From Diphasiastrum complanatum (Eukaryota > Streptophyta > Lycopodiopsida > Lycopodiales > Lycopodiaceae): a stretch of DNA of 64,000 nucleotides. Within the stretch, counting starts at the first letter, position 1; each line of letters opens with the position of its first letter. The position numbers and the translations under genes were made by a program. The stretch covers positions 26,257,540 to 26,321,539 of the forward strand of contig CM055111.1 in assembly GCA_029204225.1 (NCBI GenBank), given 5' to 3'. Below, piece after piece: positions 35,500 through 48,516 of the stretch. The notes beneath the pieces were generated by a model that was not told where the DNA came from, ran no database searches, and saw nothing but the letters and a program-made list of their open reading frames with translations.

Positions 35500-36023
35500 A
35501 ATTTGGGACGTCGGAATCCGACGTCCAAACACGTCGGATAGACGTCGGACATATTTTTTGATCATTCTGTTAACAGACGTCGAAATCCGACAACTTTATA
35601 AGACGTCGGAATCCGACGTCCAAGCATACGTCGGATGGGCGTCGGACAACCGTCAGTGAAATCTTTGCATCATTCTGTGTTTACAGACATCGGAATCTGA
35701 CTGCATTCAAAAATGTCGCAATGCAACGTCCACGTCAGAGGTTTGCGACGTCTTTGGACGTCGCAATGCGACGTACACGTCGGACGTCGTATTGCGACGT
35801 CCACGTCATACGTCGCATTGCGATGTCCATGTCAGATCGGGTTTGCGTGATCGGGAAAACACCTTTCAGAATCTGGCACGTTGTGCCCGTCGTAATGCGA
35901 CATTTTTTAAAGTCGTCAGATTTCGATGACCTTATAGCGACGTGTTTTTCCGATGTCCGCGACGAATTAAAAAAAAAATTAAACTTGCGATTCACGTCGC
36001 AAATCGCGACGGGTGTTGTTGTG
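35500..36023 (+). repeat. CACTA subterminal palindromic repeats and probable right end
   Basis: The perfect inverted word GACGTCGGAATCCGACGTC occurs at 35507-35525 and 35602-35620, inside a 95-bp tandem duplication. A second set with GCGACGTC/GACGTCGC words fills about 35745-35830. Such short palindromes near the ends are the hallmark of CACTA elements and bind the element's own protein. The right terminus is probably near 36005-36023 (GCGACGGGTGTTGTTGTGAG), a decayed form of the complement of CACTACAAGAAA. A matching left end was not found near 31.6 kb, where Co3 sequence begins. Confidence 0.65.
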
Positions 36024-38058
<2,035 letters not shown>

Positions 38059-39424
38059 TTATACGAGGATTTTGGACTGCGTTGATGGTCTGTTGCTTTG
38101 TGGAACAATCAGACTTTGGTTGAATCTCGTTAAAGGGCAATCATCAACCTTAGCCTCTCTCTTGATATTGCACTTCACAATTGAAGGTTTGTGTAATCGC
38201 ACTTTTCCTCGTACTTTGTGCTGAGTTGGTTGCTCTGCTGACACAGGCTCCCTTTGTGATTCATCAACAAGAAATCTTTGCAATGACTGTGCCAAGAGAC
38301 TTGGTAAACTCTGCTGGAGAGTGTCAGTTGCCAATTTCTTGACGTCCTCAACTACCATCGGCTTGATAGATTCTACCAACTCTATCTTATGTGATGTTGT
38401 TGTTGGATGCATATGTGTTCTTTGGAATTTTTATGAAATTGACTTCTTCCTTACTTCTTTCATACCCATGTTGCACTAAAATTTTTCGCTTATAGCACAT
38501 GAAGTTTGTGTGTGGATTGGACAACACAGGTGCATGTTGATCTACATATGCCATAGCTATTTATGTTTTCCGCATTGGACAATCCAAGCATGGATGGTTA
38601 GCTCTGCATTGTCCACACATAGGTTCGAATGTTGATGGATCACCTTGATGTGGACATTCGGCTCGAAGATGTCTTCCTTTGCATCCAAAGCATCGTACTG
38701 TGTGTAGTATACCATCTCCTCTAAGTTAATAAGCATGTACAAGTAATCGACGTCCCTTAGGATCTTCTACAAAATAAACCGGTAGGCTATTATGGTCTTC
38801 TTGTGAGTTCAGTGACATGCAAGATGATATGACCAATACTTCCACTTGGCCACTTTTCATTGGAGAAACTCATGATTTAGATAGATCGCTTTGACATCCA
38901 TCCGCTTGGTGAACTCCTTGTCAGCTTGGTTTTATTCTTGACCTTCGAACCACTAGATCTTGCTGTTGAACTTGTTGCTTTGCATTTTGTCTTTGTACAA
39001 AGCACGGATTCTTGATTGAACATCTTGTACTTGGATGATCCTATGGACATTGGTCCTTCTCAAGAAACTTTGCCTTGCGAGCCTGAGTTTGATGACAATC
39101 AAAATTTGAAGTACTAGTTTCATGGTCACTTGGTGCACCTGATCCGCTAGACCTTGTTGCACTCCCAGTTGATTCATAGCCTTTCTCCCTTGTCTGCTAG
39201 CCTTCTGATTTTTTTGATTTTCCATCCGATATTTCTACATTTGGACAGGAGTGATCTACACTCTTCCTTAAGATATTATCCATAATGACCGCATCTTGAT
39301 AGATATGTGGCAATAACGTATAGGATGCAAACTTCATCATACCAGACTTGATCTTATTGAGTAGTCCAATATAATAGTCCTTCATTATGGTCTCTAGGCT
39401 TAGTAGATCATTGTCTTTTACCAA
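38059..39424 (-). pseudogene. Gag-like gene with two short zinc knuckles
   Basis: Minus-strand coding fragments run 39424 to 38059 with stops and shifts. The first (DLLSLETIMKDYYIGLLNKI; LPHIYQDAVIMDNILRKSVD) resembles a gag capsid segment. At about 38690-38560 one clean frame gives two knuckles, CFGCKGRHLRAEC and CGQCRANHPCLDC, both C-X2-C-X3-H-X4-C, one residue shorter than the standard retroviral knuckle, 17 residues apart. Downstream, 38412-38059 reads a Gln/Leu-rich helical stretch and a basic tail. No protease, reverse transcriptase or LTR was seen on the minus strand, so the element type is open: a non-autonomous LTR element or an unusual gypsy gag are both possible. Confidence 0.5.
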
Positions 39425-39527
39425 ATCATACAGTTTTTTGGTGGTGTATTACTGAACTGTCTCATCAGAAAACATCTGAAATGAAGCTCATCTGACAAAC
39501 TCAATAGTCATGGCTGAAATCCAGTGT

Positions 39528-40872
39528 AGTCTGGAATGCAGTTGAAGGCCAAAGCTCTATTCGACTTCAATTCCTAGATGGCATCACTAGACAACTTGAT
39601 GGTGTACTCTATGTACTTGAACTAACAAAGAATTTATTGTCTATAAGCAAGATCACTGATCAGGGCTATAGAGCTTTGTTTACTTCTAGTCGATGTACCA
39701 TTCTTGACAAGAATTCAAATGTAGTCCTCTTTGCACACAAAGAAGGAAATTTATGCATCTTGAGTCATGATTATGCACTTTCTATGAGTGATTCAGATGT
39801 TCATGTAGGGCATCAAAGGTTAGGACACTTAAACATGAGGTCTATCTTGTATATGCATCATAATAGTATGGTCAAGGATATAAGAATTAATGTTGTCTCC
39901 ACAAAAAATCAAATTATCTGTGAAATGTGCTTACTAGAAAAACAACCCAGGTCAAGATTTCTTAAAGGACGAGCCAAAAGGGCTAAGTCTATTCTTGAAT
40001 TAATCCATAGTGATTTATGTGGTCCTTTGAGTGTGCCCTCTTTGGGTCAGGCCTTATATTTCATCACCTGTATTGATGACCTCTCCAGATTCGCCAGAAT
40101 TATGTTCATCAAGAACAAATATGAGGCATTCAACTGTTTCAAAGATTTTAAACAGTTTGCTGAGACTCAAACTGGTCACACGATTAAGACCTTGTGGTCT
40201 GATTATGGGGGCGAGTATATGTCTGATGAAATGGCGGGCTACCTATCTTCATGTGGCGTGCACCATGATCAATAATATATTCTATGATCTGCACTCAACT
40301 TGATCTTGCATGTACGGTAAGCACATTGTCACAATACATGTTCAATCCAGGCTTACAACATTGGAAGGCTCTTCAAAGAGTATTGAAGTACATTCAAGCT
40401 ACAAAGCACTATGCTTTGTGCTATAATGGAAACACAGAAACTGCACTCACATTAGTCACCTACTCGAATTCTGACTGGACAGGAGATGTTGATACCAGAA
40501 AATCCACATCTAGTTACATCTGTTTCCTTGAAGGAGGACCCATCTCATGGAACAGTAGAAAACAGAAATACATTTCTCTGTCCTCTACCGAATCTAAATA
40601 TGTTGCAGTGACATCAACAATAAAGGAGATTATTTGGCTTAGAATGTTACTACAAAACTTACAATTTCCACAAATCAGTGCGACTATACTCCAGGGCGAC
40701 AATCAGAGCTGTATAGCTCTATCTATGAACCCACGAACTCATACTAGAACTAAAAACATAGAAGTTCAATTTCATTTTCTTAGAGAGAAAGTTCAGAGTA
40801 TAGAAGTTGTACTAAGTTACTGCCACTAACAGTATGTTGGTTGACATTTTGACAAAACCCTTGTCAAGAGTG
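39528..40872 (+). pseudogene. Ty1/copia polyprotein Co4 with an internal deletion
   Basis: The plus strand enters in frame after the protease (VEGQSSIRLQFLDGITRQLD; VLYVLELTKNLLSISKI). GAG-pre-integrase follows (HQRLGHLNMRSILYMHH; CEMCLLEKQPRSRF), then the integrase core with ELIHSDLCGPL, FITCIDDLSRFARI and TLWSDYGGEYMSDEM. At about 40272 integrase ends and the sequence jumps to the region just before RNase H (YDLHSTQLDLACTVSTLSQYM in essence), so the rest of integrase and almost all of reverse transcriptase are lost. RNase H is nearly whole: SDWTGDVDTRKSTSSY, SLSSTESKYVAV, GDNQSCIAL and DILTKPLSRVQL near 40850. Gag and protease are absent. It is a partial, dead copy. Confidence 0.88.
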
Positions 40873-41206
40873 CAACTATCTTGTGATCTTATCATTGTTA
40901 CTACAACATTCTTATACAAATTCCCTATTTTTTCTACCATGTTGCATTCATGCTGAATGTTTAATTACCTCTCACTCTTCTTTCTCTATTGTTACAAATA
41001 TTAGTAACGGAGAATTGTATGGTTGTCATAGATGCCTAATCATTTTGCAATTCTTTATGGTTGTCTACAACACCTACATTGATATTTATTATCAACATGA
41101 ATATGAAATGCTCTACTCTTCAAGTCTCTAAGTAAATCCAAGATCCTACAATTTATTTGTTGTCATTGTTTTTCCTTTGATGGGCTGCCTTGCGTTCCAA
41201 TTAGAG

Positions 41207-41218
41207 TGGTATCAAAGC
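41207..41218 (+). other. Copia primer binding site without a following gag
   Basis: TGGTATCAAAGC, the same variant as in Co1, occurs about 335 bp downstream of Co4 RNase H. It marks a former LTR/internal border of another copia or of a tandem copy. The sequence after it has no clear gag frame. Confidence 0.5.
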
Positions 41219-42124
41219 AGTAAATAGGAAAAATCTTAACAGACATCACCCTCTATAGGAGTCTCATAGGCTCCCTGATATGGCTCACTATTACTAGAAC
41301 TAATCTGATTTTTTTGTGTTATGCATGCATCTACTAATAGAGTGACCATGAAGCTCTAGAGATAGGCCTGCATAGCCCCCAAAATATCAATTGAGTGCAT
41401 TTATCTATTGAACACCTTTGTATCCTTCTAAATTGCACACTTGAAGCCTCCAAACCAATATAGAATATGTCTTCAATTGGGTGATTCTTAGTGACCAAGA
41501 TAACATATATATAGCAAGCATTTTGTCAGGCAATTAACAATCAGTTTGTTGCTAGTAGAGCAATTTTAAGACATCATTTGTGCAAGCTTTTGGTTGACAT
41601 ATTCAAGAGCAATGTGACATGCATTAACTTGCCATAGCTTTCCAAAAACATTATGTACACAATCATTAGAAGTGGGCAAGTACATAGCTTCAAGAACAAT
41701 TAGTGCTCAAAAAAAAATTGTGACTTCATAAAATTGTAGCCAAGTAGCCTCATACAAGTGGGAAATGAATGCTCCAATCTACTTCTGATTTCAATGTGCC
41801 AAGATAGTGATCAACCTCCTCCAAGTTAGCAAATAGTGTAAAACTATCTCAAATAAAAATCACATAGAACGATTTCTCATGCAACATACTCCTCAAATCG
41901 ATATAAAGATTTGACAGTAAGCCATATAGTGTCAAAGTGCAGTGTACTCCTTATACTATAATGAAACTCTAATAACCAAACTATAGAAGCCAATTCTAGA
42001 TGTCGGTATTCTAGATCTTGGCGCTCAATTTTGAATCCATAAAATGGCTTCGTGATCAAACTTGTGTACTTCAAACAAAATCAAAATGAAAGCAACAAAA
42101 CAACAGTACATTGCATGGATGAAA
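41219..42124. other. Decayed sequence, no gene supported
   Basis: It lies between two primer-site remnants facing each other (41207 plus, 42125 minus), so it is probably made of copia leaders. A minus-strand ORF at 42074-41877 may be gag-derived, but the match is too weak to call. Confidence 0.3.
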
Positions 42125-42450
42125 GCTCTAATACCATAGTAACAAAAGTGGTTTACAATCTACATCATTACATATCATGAAATGAACAACACTAGAACAC
42201 CAACACGATAACATAAGCTTGGCACCAAATTGATAGCTATTTCTCTATAAAAAATCACTGAACGATCCATGCACATTTATAGAGGTTCATACTTCCATAC
42301 ATGTTATGATATCATGCCACCTAGCATGCCACATCCTCTAGTGACTAAGCATGAGTTGTTCACCTACTTTCATGCACAACCCCTCCTACAAAATTTTAAT
42401 ATGCCCAATGTGATCTACAATGGCACATTCCTAGCTTATTATTTCTAACA
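42125..42450 (-). repeat. Copia LTR with adjoining primer site, minus strand
   Basis: On the minus strand TGTTAGAAATAATAAGC starts at 42450 and about 310 bp later the sequence reads GTTACTA followed by TGGTATTAGAGC (42136-42125), a primer site with one change. TATAAATG lies in its second half. No coding region of this element was recognised, so it is an orphan LTR with a short leader. Confidence 0.55.
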
Positions 42451-43314
42451 TAAGCCATGTTTCTTCACCATCTCCCAAGCCTCTTTCCTTGGAATGACCA
42501 CTAACGTCATCGCCATAATTGAAAATTAATTGCTCCCATTTTTTTATTTATTGCTAGGATATAAATTATTCCTTTTTTTGGGCATTTCTATGTTTTTAGT
42601 CAACTCAAGTAACACCTTTTTAATGGAGATCTCTTTGATGAGTTGCATTTTTTGGATGAGATTCTATCCCTAGTCATTGATAAGTGTTTTCACCTACTTT
42701 TCTCTTTATTATTTTACCATAAAAAAGGGTACAACATTATTAAAATTTGAGGTTTAACATTATTTTCATGCAAATTTGAAATCAATTCTTTTGTACACTT
42801 AGTGCCCATCATATATCTTTTGACTCCCAAGATTTGCCTTGCAATTTTTTAAAGTTTTATTCAAAATAAAGCCAATGATGACGAAAACACTCTTCTATAA
42901 GAATAGAGTGAGGTTAAATGCCCAACATTAGGATATGGCAATATAATATTCACCCTTCTTTTCCTCCTAAATGTCCTCATTTTTGTGGAGAATTGGGGTA
43001 GAACTCATGACCTTTAAGGCTTTAAATCCTCCTTTTTATTAATCATTCCACTTGAATTAGTGACCTAGGCATAAGCAGCTCATGAGGACTAGGTTATTTA
43101 AGTATTATAACATGAAGAGTTATAGGCATACTTGAAAAAAAACCAATACAATTATACATTTGTACAATTGTAGTAGTCTAGACTCGATTTGATAGGTTGC
43201 AAAGACAGATATTCTAAGTCTGAAGAGGACTTGGATGGGTACTCCATCTACACCAGCCTAACAATAGTACAAAGGGATATGTTAATGATTAATCATAGGA
43301 AGAAATTATCTATT
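42451..43314. other. Intergenic, nothing recognised
   Basis: AT-rich sequence with homopolymer runs and no ORF of note. Confidence 0.3.
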
Positions 43315-43394
43315 ATCATTTCCCTTGTTGGGCTATCCTAATAGATTCACTCATATCATTTCCCTTGTTGGGCTATCCTAAAAGATTCACTCAA
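43315..43394 (+). repeat. 40-bp tandem duplication
   Basis: ATCATTTCCCTTGTTGGGCT starts at 43315 and again at 43355. The two 40-base units differ at about two positions. Confidence 0.9.
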
Positions 43395-44554
43395 GGACGC
43401 CTTCCCCAATCTTCATAGATAGATAGATATTAGATAAATATAATCATAGCACCAACTCCCAGCTCCCATTGGATTTTGTTCAAAAAATCTCTCACGCATG
43501 TAAGTTTTTGTTGGACGGAAGGCAGCCAGGCCCACATCATAATCTTTTCTGTTCACTCATATAACGTTGGCTTCTTCTTCACAGGCTTGTGAAGACGTGT
43601 CGCAGGTATATGAGTGCATGACACATTGGAGTGAAGTTTACTTCGTGAAAGAAAGCTAATTCACGACACTTCTCTCACAAGCGAGGACTGAATCCACCGG
43701 TCATTTCAAGCTCCTAGACTGTCTCCTACGTAAAGGCTACCCTATTACAGGCTAACACAAGTCGTTCCCACTACTTACCGGTTGCAGCGGTGACCAGAGG
43801 TAGCAGGAGAAAGCTTCGAACTTCGGCCTGCCTCCATATCCATCTCCTTTCTTGGATTTCTGAGTTCTGCTTGCTTGCTTTTGCCTCTGCTTCAGTGGAT
43901 TGTTGCATTCATTGCCCATTTTCAGATTTCGGAGCTCTCGTATTGTATTGGCAGATTACTGCGTTTTTCGTTTACTTCTTGTGCATTGTAGTTTTCGTGG
44001 TATAAGTTGGTATGCATGCCATCTCTTACCAGCAATGTTGCAAGCACTTTGAACAAGCGTGTGGGTGCGGGTCTTCAAAGCATGTACATACAGGTAATGT
44101 TCTCAGATCTAGGCTTTGTTTGAGGATAGATCATCCGCCGGAGCGCAGCAGGTGTATTTGTGTAAAAATGCAGTTTGGCTCACAGTTTTGAACAAAGTTG
44201 TCAAAAGAGGTTGAGCTGCTTTTCAGAAGATAATCCTTTGATAGAAAGGAAATTTGATGGTAAGGAGATTTAAATCACCATCTCTTCGGTCTGTTTGAAG
44301 CTCTGGAGTCTATTGAAGGGATTAGTGATTATCGCTGTGCACACCAGAGGATGAATGTGCAACATTGAGCTGATTTATAATACAGAGGCTGCCAGATTTA
44401 TTCACTATGTTTCTTGCATTTTACAAGTGGAGTTCTGCTCACTTATTTACTGTATAATCCTAGTTCCACGAGCGATTCGAGACATTATAAGTGCAATAGT
44501 GTGCTCAATCTGGTAAGCTATTCTCATAAACGCAGCTTGTGGAGTTGACATAAA
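43395..44554 (+). promoter_or_regulatory. Presumed promoter and 5' leader of the ATL gene
   Basis: This region is less AT-rich than its surroundings and leads to the ATL start codon. An ORF of 71 codons (43790-44005) with a hydrophobic tail and other short upstream ORFs occur; I treat them as leader or chance ORFs. A possible leader intron donor is CAG|GTAATG at 44092. The transcription start was not identified. Confidence 0.35.
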
Positions 44555-45886
44555 ATGAGTTCCGAAAGCTTACCATCGAAATCCCCAGATGAAACCATGC
44601 CATTCTGGGGAAGACCTTATCACGTTCCATCAAGCGGAGGAAATCCGCAATCGGCCATGATCACACCAGCTGTTGTTGCAGTGCTCATCCTTTTGACTGC
44701 AGCATTCATCGTGGTGAGTTATTATCGTGTCTTTGGCCGTTACTGTCATGTATTGGACGACCTTTTCTGGCGACGCAGGAGAAATATATTTGAAAGTACT
44801 GATGTTGAGTCAGGCAGAATCTCCTCGACAAAGGGCCTTGATGAGGCATTGATAAGGAAAATTCCGATCTATTTGTTCAAGAGCCAAAAAGGACTGATAG
44901 ACTGCACCGAATGTGTGATTTGCTTGAGCGAATTCAGAGATTGCGACAAATTGAGACTTCTTCCCAATTGCAGCCATGCTTTTCATATCCGTTGCATCGA
45001 TATGTGGCTGCAATCGCATCCCAATTGCCCTCTGTGTCGCGCGCTTGTATTTATAAGCCAGACTTCTGCGCCACCAGTTCAGCAGATTCTACCAGCTGGT
45101 CGTCGAACTCGTGACGCCATTGCTCCTCCAGCAGTACAGGCTGAACATTCGGTGGACCATGGAACGTCACAGGATCGACCTTCTTCCTCCCGAGATGTCG
45201 AAGATGTGAATGCCTCTTTGGAGATCCAGAATGTGGAGGCACAGAGCCGAGACCAGGATCAAGAAGAAGCAACAGTTTCTCAGCTGAGTCAGCTGTCAAC
45301 AAATATGCGTTCGCTAACACGCACTTGGAGTGATGGAGAGAACGCGCATGGTGATGAAAATTCTTTGCCGAGTCGAAGAGATTATTCTCAAGGATCGCAT
45401 CTCTTGCCTACGCTCAGGCGATCAAACTCTACAGGATCGTACTTTGAGAATTCAGTCGCCGGTTTCGATCAGGAAACATGGCATAAGAGCGCTAGTCAGA
45501 CAAGCGTCGCAGCCGCGGACGATTTTTCTTCTGCTTTACGTAGATTGGAGGACGCGCTTTCCGTTTTGACAGATTCACCTCCTTTTTCAAATGATTGTGA
45601 CAAAGGAATTGAGCCATTGAGCAGTGGGGTTGTGCAGGTTGGATCCTCGAGCAGCAGCGCTGTAATCTTGACCGATCAGACGAGCTCGAACCATGAGTCG
45701 CAAACTGGGAGCCAACTGGAAGCAGCGCAAGAAGCTGGGGAGAGGTTGAAGCCTATCGGCGTCAACTTTTTTCCAAAGCACCAACTTGAAATCAGACAAT
45801 TGTCATCGTTTAGCAAACCTGCGATGAAGCGTTCGTTCTCCGGAGGCAAACTTTTTCAAATTTTGCAAAACAAAAGGCATCTATGA
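44555..45886 (+). CDS. ATL-family RING-H2 finger E3 ubiquitin ligase
   Basis: A single uninterrupted 443-codon exon, as usual for ATL genes. Residues about 35-58 form one membrane helix (AMITPAVVAVLILLTAAFIV), followed by a basic RRRR stretch. The ATL GLD motif is at 94-96 (GLDEALIRKIPIYLFKS). The RING-H2 finger has the canonical ATL spacing: C120, C123, C139, H141, H144, C147, C158, C161, with the conserved Trp151 after the sixth ligand. The long Ser-rich tail (residues 170-443) is probably disordered and ends with KRSFSGGKLFQIL, reminiscent of the ATL13/46 group. Function by family: a membrane-anchored ligase that passes ubiquitin from an E2 to unknown targets. All ligands are intact and there is no stop or shift, unlike its surroundings. 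It is the best candidate for an expressed gene here. Confidence 0.95.
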   Translation: MSSESLPSKSPDETMPFWGRPYHVPSSGGNPQSAMITPAVVAVLILLTAAFIVVSYYRVFGRYCHVLDDLFWRRRRNIFESTDVESGRISSTKGLDEALIRKIPIYLFKSQKGLIDCTECVICLSEFRDCDKLRLLPNCSHAFHIRCIDMWLQSHPNCPLCRALVFISQTSAPPVQQILPAGRRTRDAIAPPAVQAEHSVDHGTSQDRPSSSRDVEDVNASLEIQNVEAQSRDQDQEEATVSQLSQLSTNMRSLTRTWSDGENAHGDENSLPSRRDYSQGSHLLPTLRRSNSTGSYFENSVAGFDQETWHKSASQTSVAAADDFSSALRRLEDALSVLTDSPPFSNDCDKGIEPLSSGVVQVGSSSSSAVILTDQTSSNHESQTGSQLEAAQEAGERLKPIGVNFFPKHQLEIRQLSSFSKPAMKRSFSGGKLFQILQNKRHL

Positions 45887-47208
45887 CTTATCAGATCTGA
45901 AACTTTTCAATGCATCTTCGGAATATCTTGTATAATTCACAGTCGGCGACAACATGCCCACTCAATTGGTTCAATCGTGTCTCATGTCTTTGCATGAGCA
46001 TTATACTACAATATTCACGCACCACAAATTTATGATGTCATCCAGCGAAACGCATTTATATATGATGTAACTGAGTACTGGATTGACGAAGATTTGACGA
46101 AGAAGAAGAACAAGATCGATCACATGTTGCTTTGGCACACTCGTCAATGTTGATCAAGATTGAAATTCGACGGGTTGTAAATTGTAATGTTTGTATTTTC
46201 GTATTTAGGTCTTTACCGCAAACCAATTACATAGAAATTTCGATTGAAAAATTTCTGTTCTAGTACAGTATTTTGGACATTAAGAGTGGAATATGACTAG
46301 TATGATTTTTCTTCGATCTGTGATAAGTATTTTTCAGTTATTGAGTCCATAAGTGTTAGTTCATTCCTTCCTGCTTCAAACTTCAAAGTTCTTGAATCTC
46401 ACTACTTTCCAGTAATTGGACTTCTAAATTAGTACCGATCGATTGCATGCAGAACTTCCATTGCGGAAGCATCATCAACGCCATTGCAGAGCGTTAACTG
46501 CATATTATAATCAACTAAGTCAGTAAAGCCATTCGAGTAAACAACTAATTTGTATCGTTCTGTACAGATCAATTCGTAAATAGACATCATGAAGGTGACA
46601 TTTGTGGCCGCGCATTCAAACAAAAGTTTCAGTCAGTCACGTTTATGAGTACAACAGAGACCTCTGTCATCCCTTAACCGCCTCATGTTTTTCAATTATT
46701 GAGACACTCCCTAGACTTAACACTACAAGGACAGATTCCTGAAAAAAGAACGCATCAGATAAAGCTTCATCAGATAAAGCTTAATCTTACAATGTACCTT
46801 GAAAGCTGTTTGATGGAAATGGACAGCATCTGTGGAGTACTGACGTTTCCCAAGTCCGATCTATTCCACTGCAAAAGCAGTAAAGCTACGTCCTGTCCTG
46901 TTGCCGATTTACAGCCATACTTTGTACGAGAAAATGCTGTAGATTCACAGCTATGCCCATATGGAGAGGGCAGGCCGTGCATTCACAGGTGCTGGGAGGC
47001 TGGAGCTGGAATTGACAGAAGACACCCCCTATTCTTAGGGCGGTTTTTCACACTTGACTGACCTCATGTCCTTTATTTAAAGTACAGACCTTCCCATTGG
47101 TCCATTAGGAATCTCTTTTTAGTACTGAATTAGGGTTGACATCCTTATAGGTGGCAATGGCCCTTTGGGATGGAAGAGTCAACTTGAAATGCACCATTTG
47201 GACTCGAG
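45887..47208. other. Downstream of the ATL gene, no second gene supported
   Basis: The first 350 bp are probably the ATL 3' untranslated region; TGTAATGTTTGTATTTTCG near 46182 is polyadenylation-like. A 65-codon minus ORF (46623-46429) and a 120-codon plus ORF (46699-47061) have no family features. Confidence 0.35.
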
Positions 47209-47280
47209 TACTCGGTAGGCATGTGGGCACTAAGGCCTCTTGTACTCGGTAGGCATGTGGGCACTATGGCCTCTGGTACC
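47209..47280 (+). repeat. 34-bp tandem duplication
   Basis: CTCGGTAGGCATGTGGGCAC begins at 47211 and at 47245, and GGCATGTGGGCA recurs in a diverged third unit near 47292. Confidence 0.85.
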
Positions 47281-47300
47281 TAGTGGGCGTAGGCATGTGG

Positions 47301-48160
47301 GCAATGGGGTTGCCGAATAAGAAAAATGGACCAATGGGATGGCCAATCATGTTGTAGCACTCAATGGATGTTTAACACCAAGTATGAAAGAGGGTTGTGA
47401 GAGAAGGGCAGGCAAATGATGTTTATGCTAATATGAAACCACCCTTGAATGGCGCTATTGAAATTTAGACCTGCTACCATTGGATATCTTGAGGAGCATT
47501 CAAATTTTGCAACTTCTAAAAGCTTACATGAATAGGACCGTGGATGGCCTCCAATTGGGAGGGCATAAAATGTATCATGCCCACTAAGCAACACTTGAAT
47601 TTCCACTTGAAATGGCAAATGATGGGGTTGGGCTTTTGGCTAGCCTAATATGCATGTCAAAGCATGATGCAAGTTTCAAAATTGAAATAAACAAGGGAAT
47701 GCCCTCATGCTCACACTCTCGTAAAGAAGGTGGAACTTTGGGAATTGCTAAAGGTGACGTTTAGCTCCACTCCAAATGATATAAGCTTTTATAAATAAAA
47801 TGCTATCACAACCTATGTCCCAATAGCATGTTGATATATGAATATGTAAATGCATATTTTCCAATAAAGTATACTTTAGTATGGCATCTAAGGTGAAAAA
47901 GTTCATCAAGTAGTTGAAAGATGATACACTCAAAGTTAAAAAATCATTTAATCATTAGGAAAATGGAATGAAAAAGAGATAGTTGTTTACAATGGTTTGA
48001 ACTAAATAGCAAACACACTCCATCTTTTCGCACATTGTCTTGATAGCTTACAGCTTCACTGCAAAGCTAAAAAGGTTTTATGTACCTCTTTGTACATTAT
48101 GTATAGAGAATAAAAATTATTTGCAGTTCACCGTGCACATTGTAAAAGAGAGGAAAGGAC
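47301..48160. other. Intergenic, nothing recognised
   Basis: No coding region or element end was recognised. It is rich in short words such as GCCCAATG that recur near 48380. Confidence 0.3.
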
Positions 48161-48516
48161 ATCTCCTCCCTCAATGACCATTGTCAATTTAATTTCATCA
48201 ATGCTTATGAATAAAATGCTTATTGGGAGGGGAAGTTTTATCCGTTGTGACCACGTGAAAACTCAAATGAGCATATTTCCAATTGTGTATTGGCATGGTA
48301 GGTTAGTGACAAAGTCCCTAGCAAATGGCTAGTTCTCTTCAACTTGTAGGGCCTCCATCACTCTTGGATGTGGGTGGAGCCCAATGGACACAATTGGAAA
48401 TATGCTCATCCAAATTTTCATGTGGTGACAAGGATATAACTTTTCCTAGCAATAAGCATTTTATCCATAGGTATTAATAAAAGAAAATTTATGATGGTCA
48501 TTTGAGAGAGGAAATA
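48161..48516. repeat. Long imperfect inverted repeat (fold-back element or hairpin locus)
   Basis: The left arm (48161-48293) and right arm (48381-48516) are inverted copies of about 135 bp. Matching words read in opposite directions include CAATTGGAAATATGCTCAT, CCACGTGAAAA against TTTTCATGTGG, and CAATAAGCATTTTAT. The loop is about 87 bp. The arms pair along most of their length with mismatches and small gaps. There is no coding capacity. It could be a fold-back MITE whose target duplication I could not see, or a young small-RNA hairpin locus. Confidence 0.75.

Noticed and set aside
35507-35830. A CRISPR array
   Set aside because: The repeats are palindromic CACTA subterminal motifs with irregular spacing in a plant genome, not direct repeats with unique spacers.
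43790-44005. A small membrane protein gene upstream of ATL
   Set aside because: No homology recognised; more likely part of the ATL leader or chance.
46429-46623. A minus-strand gene of 64 codons
   Set aside because: Short, no family features, no supporting splice pattern.
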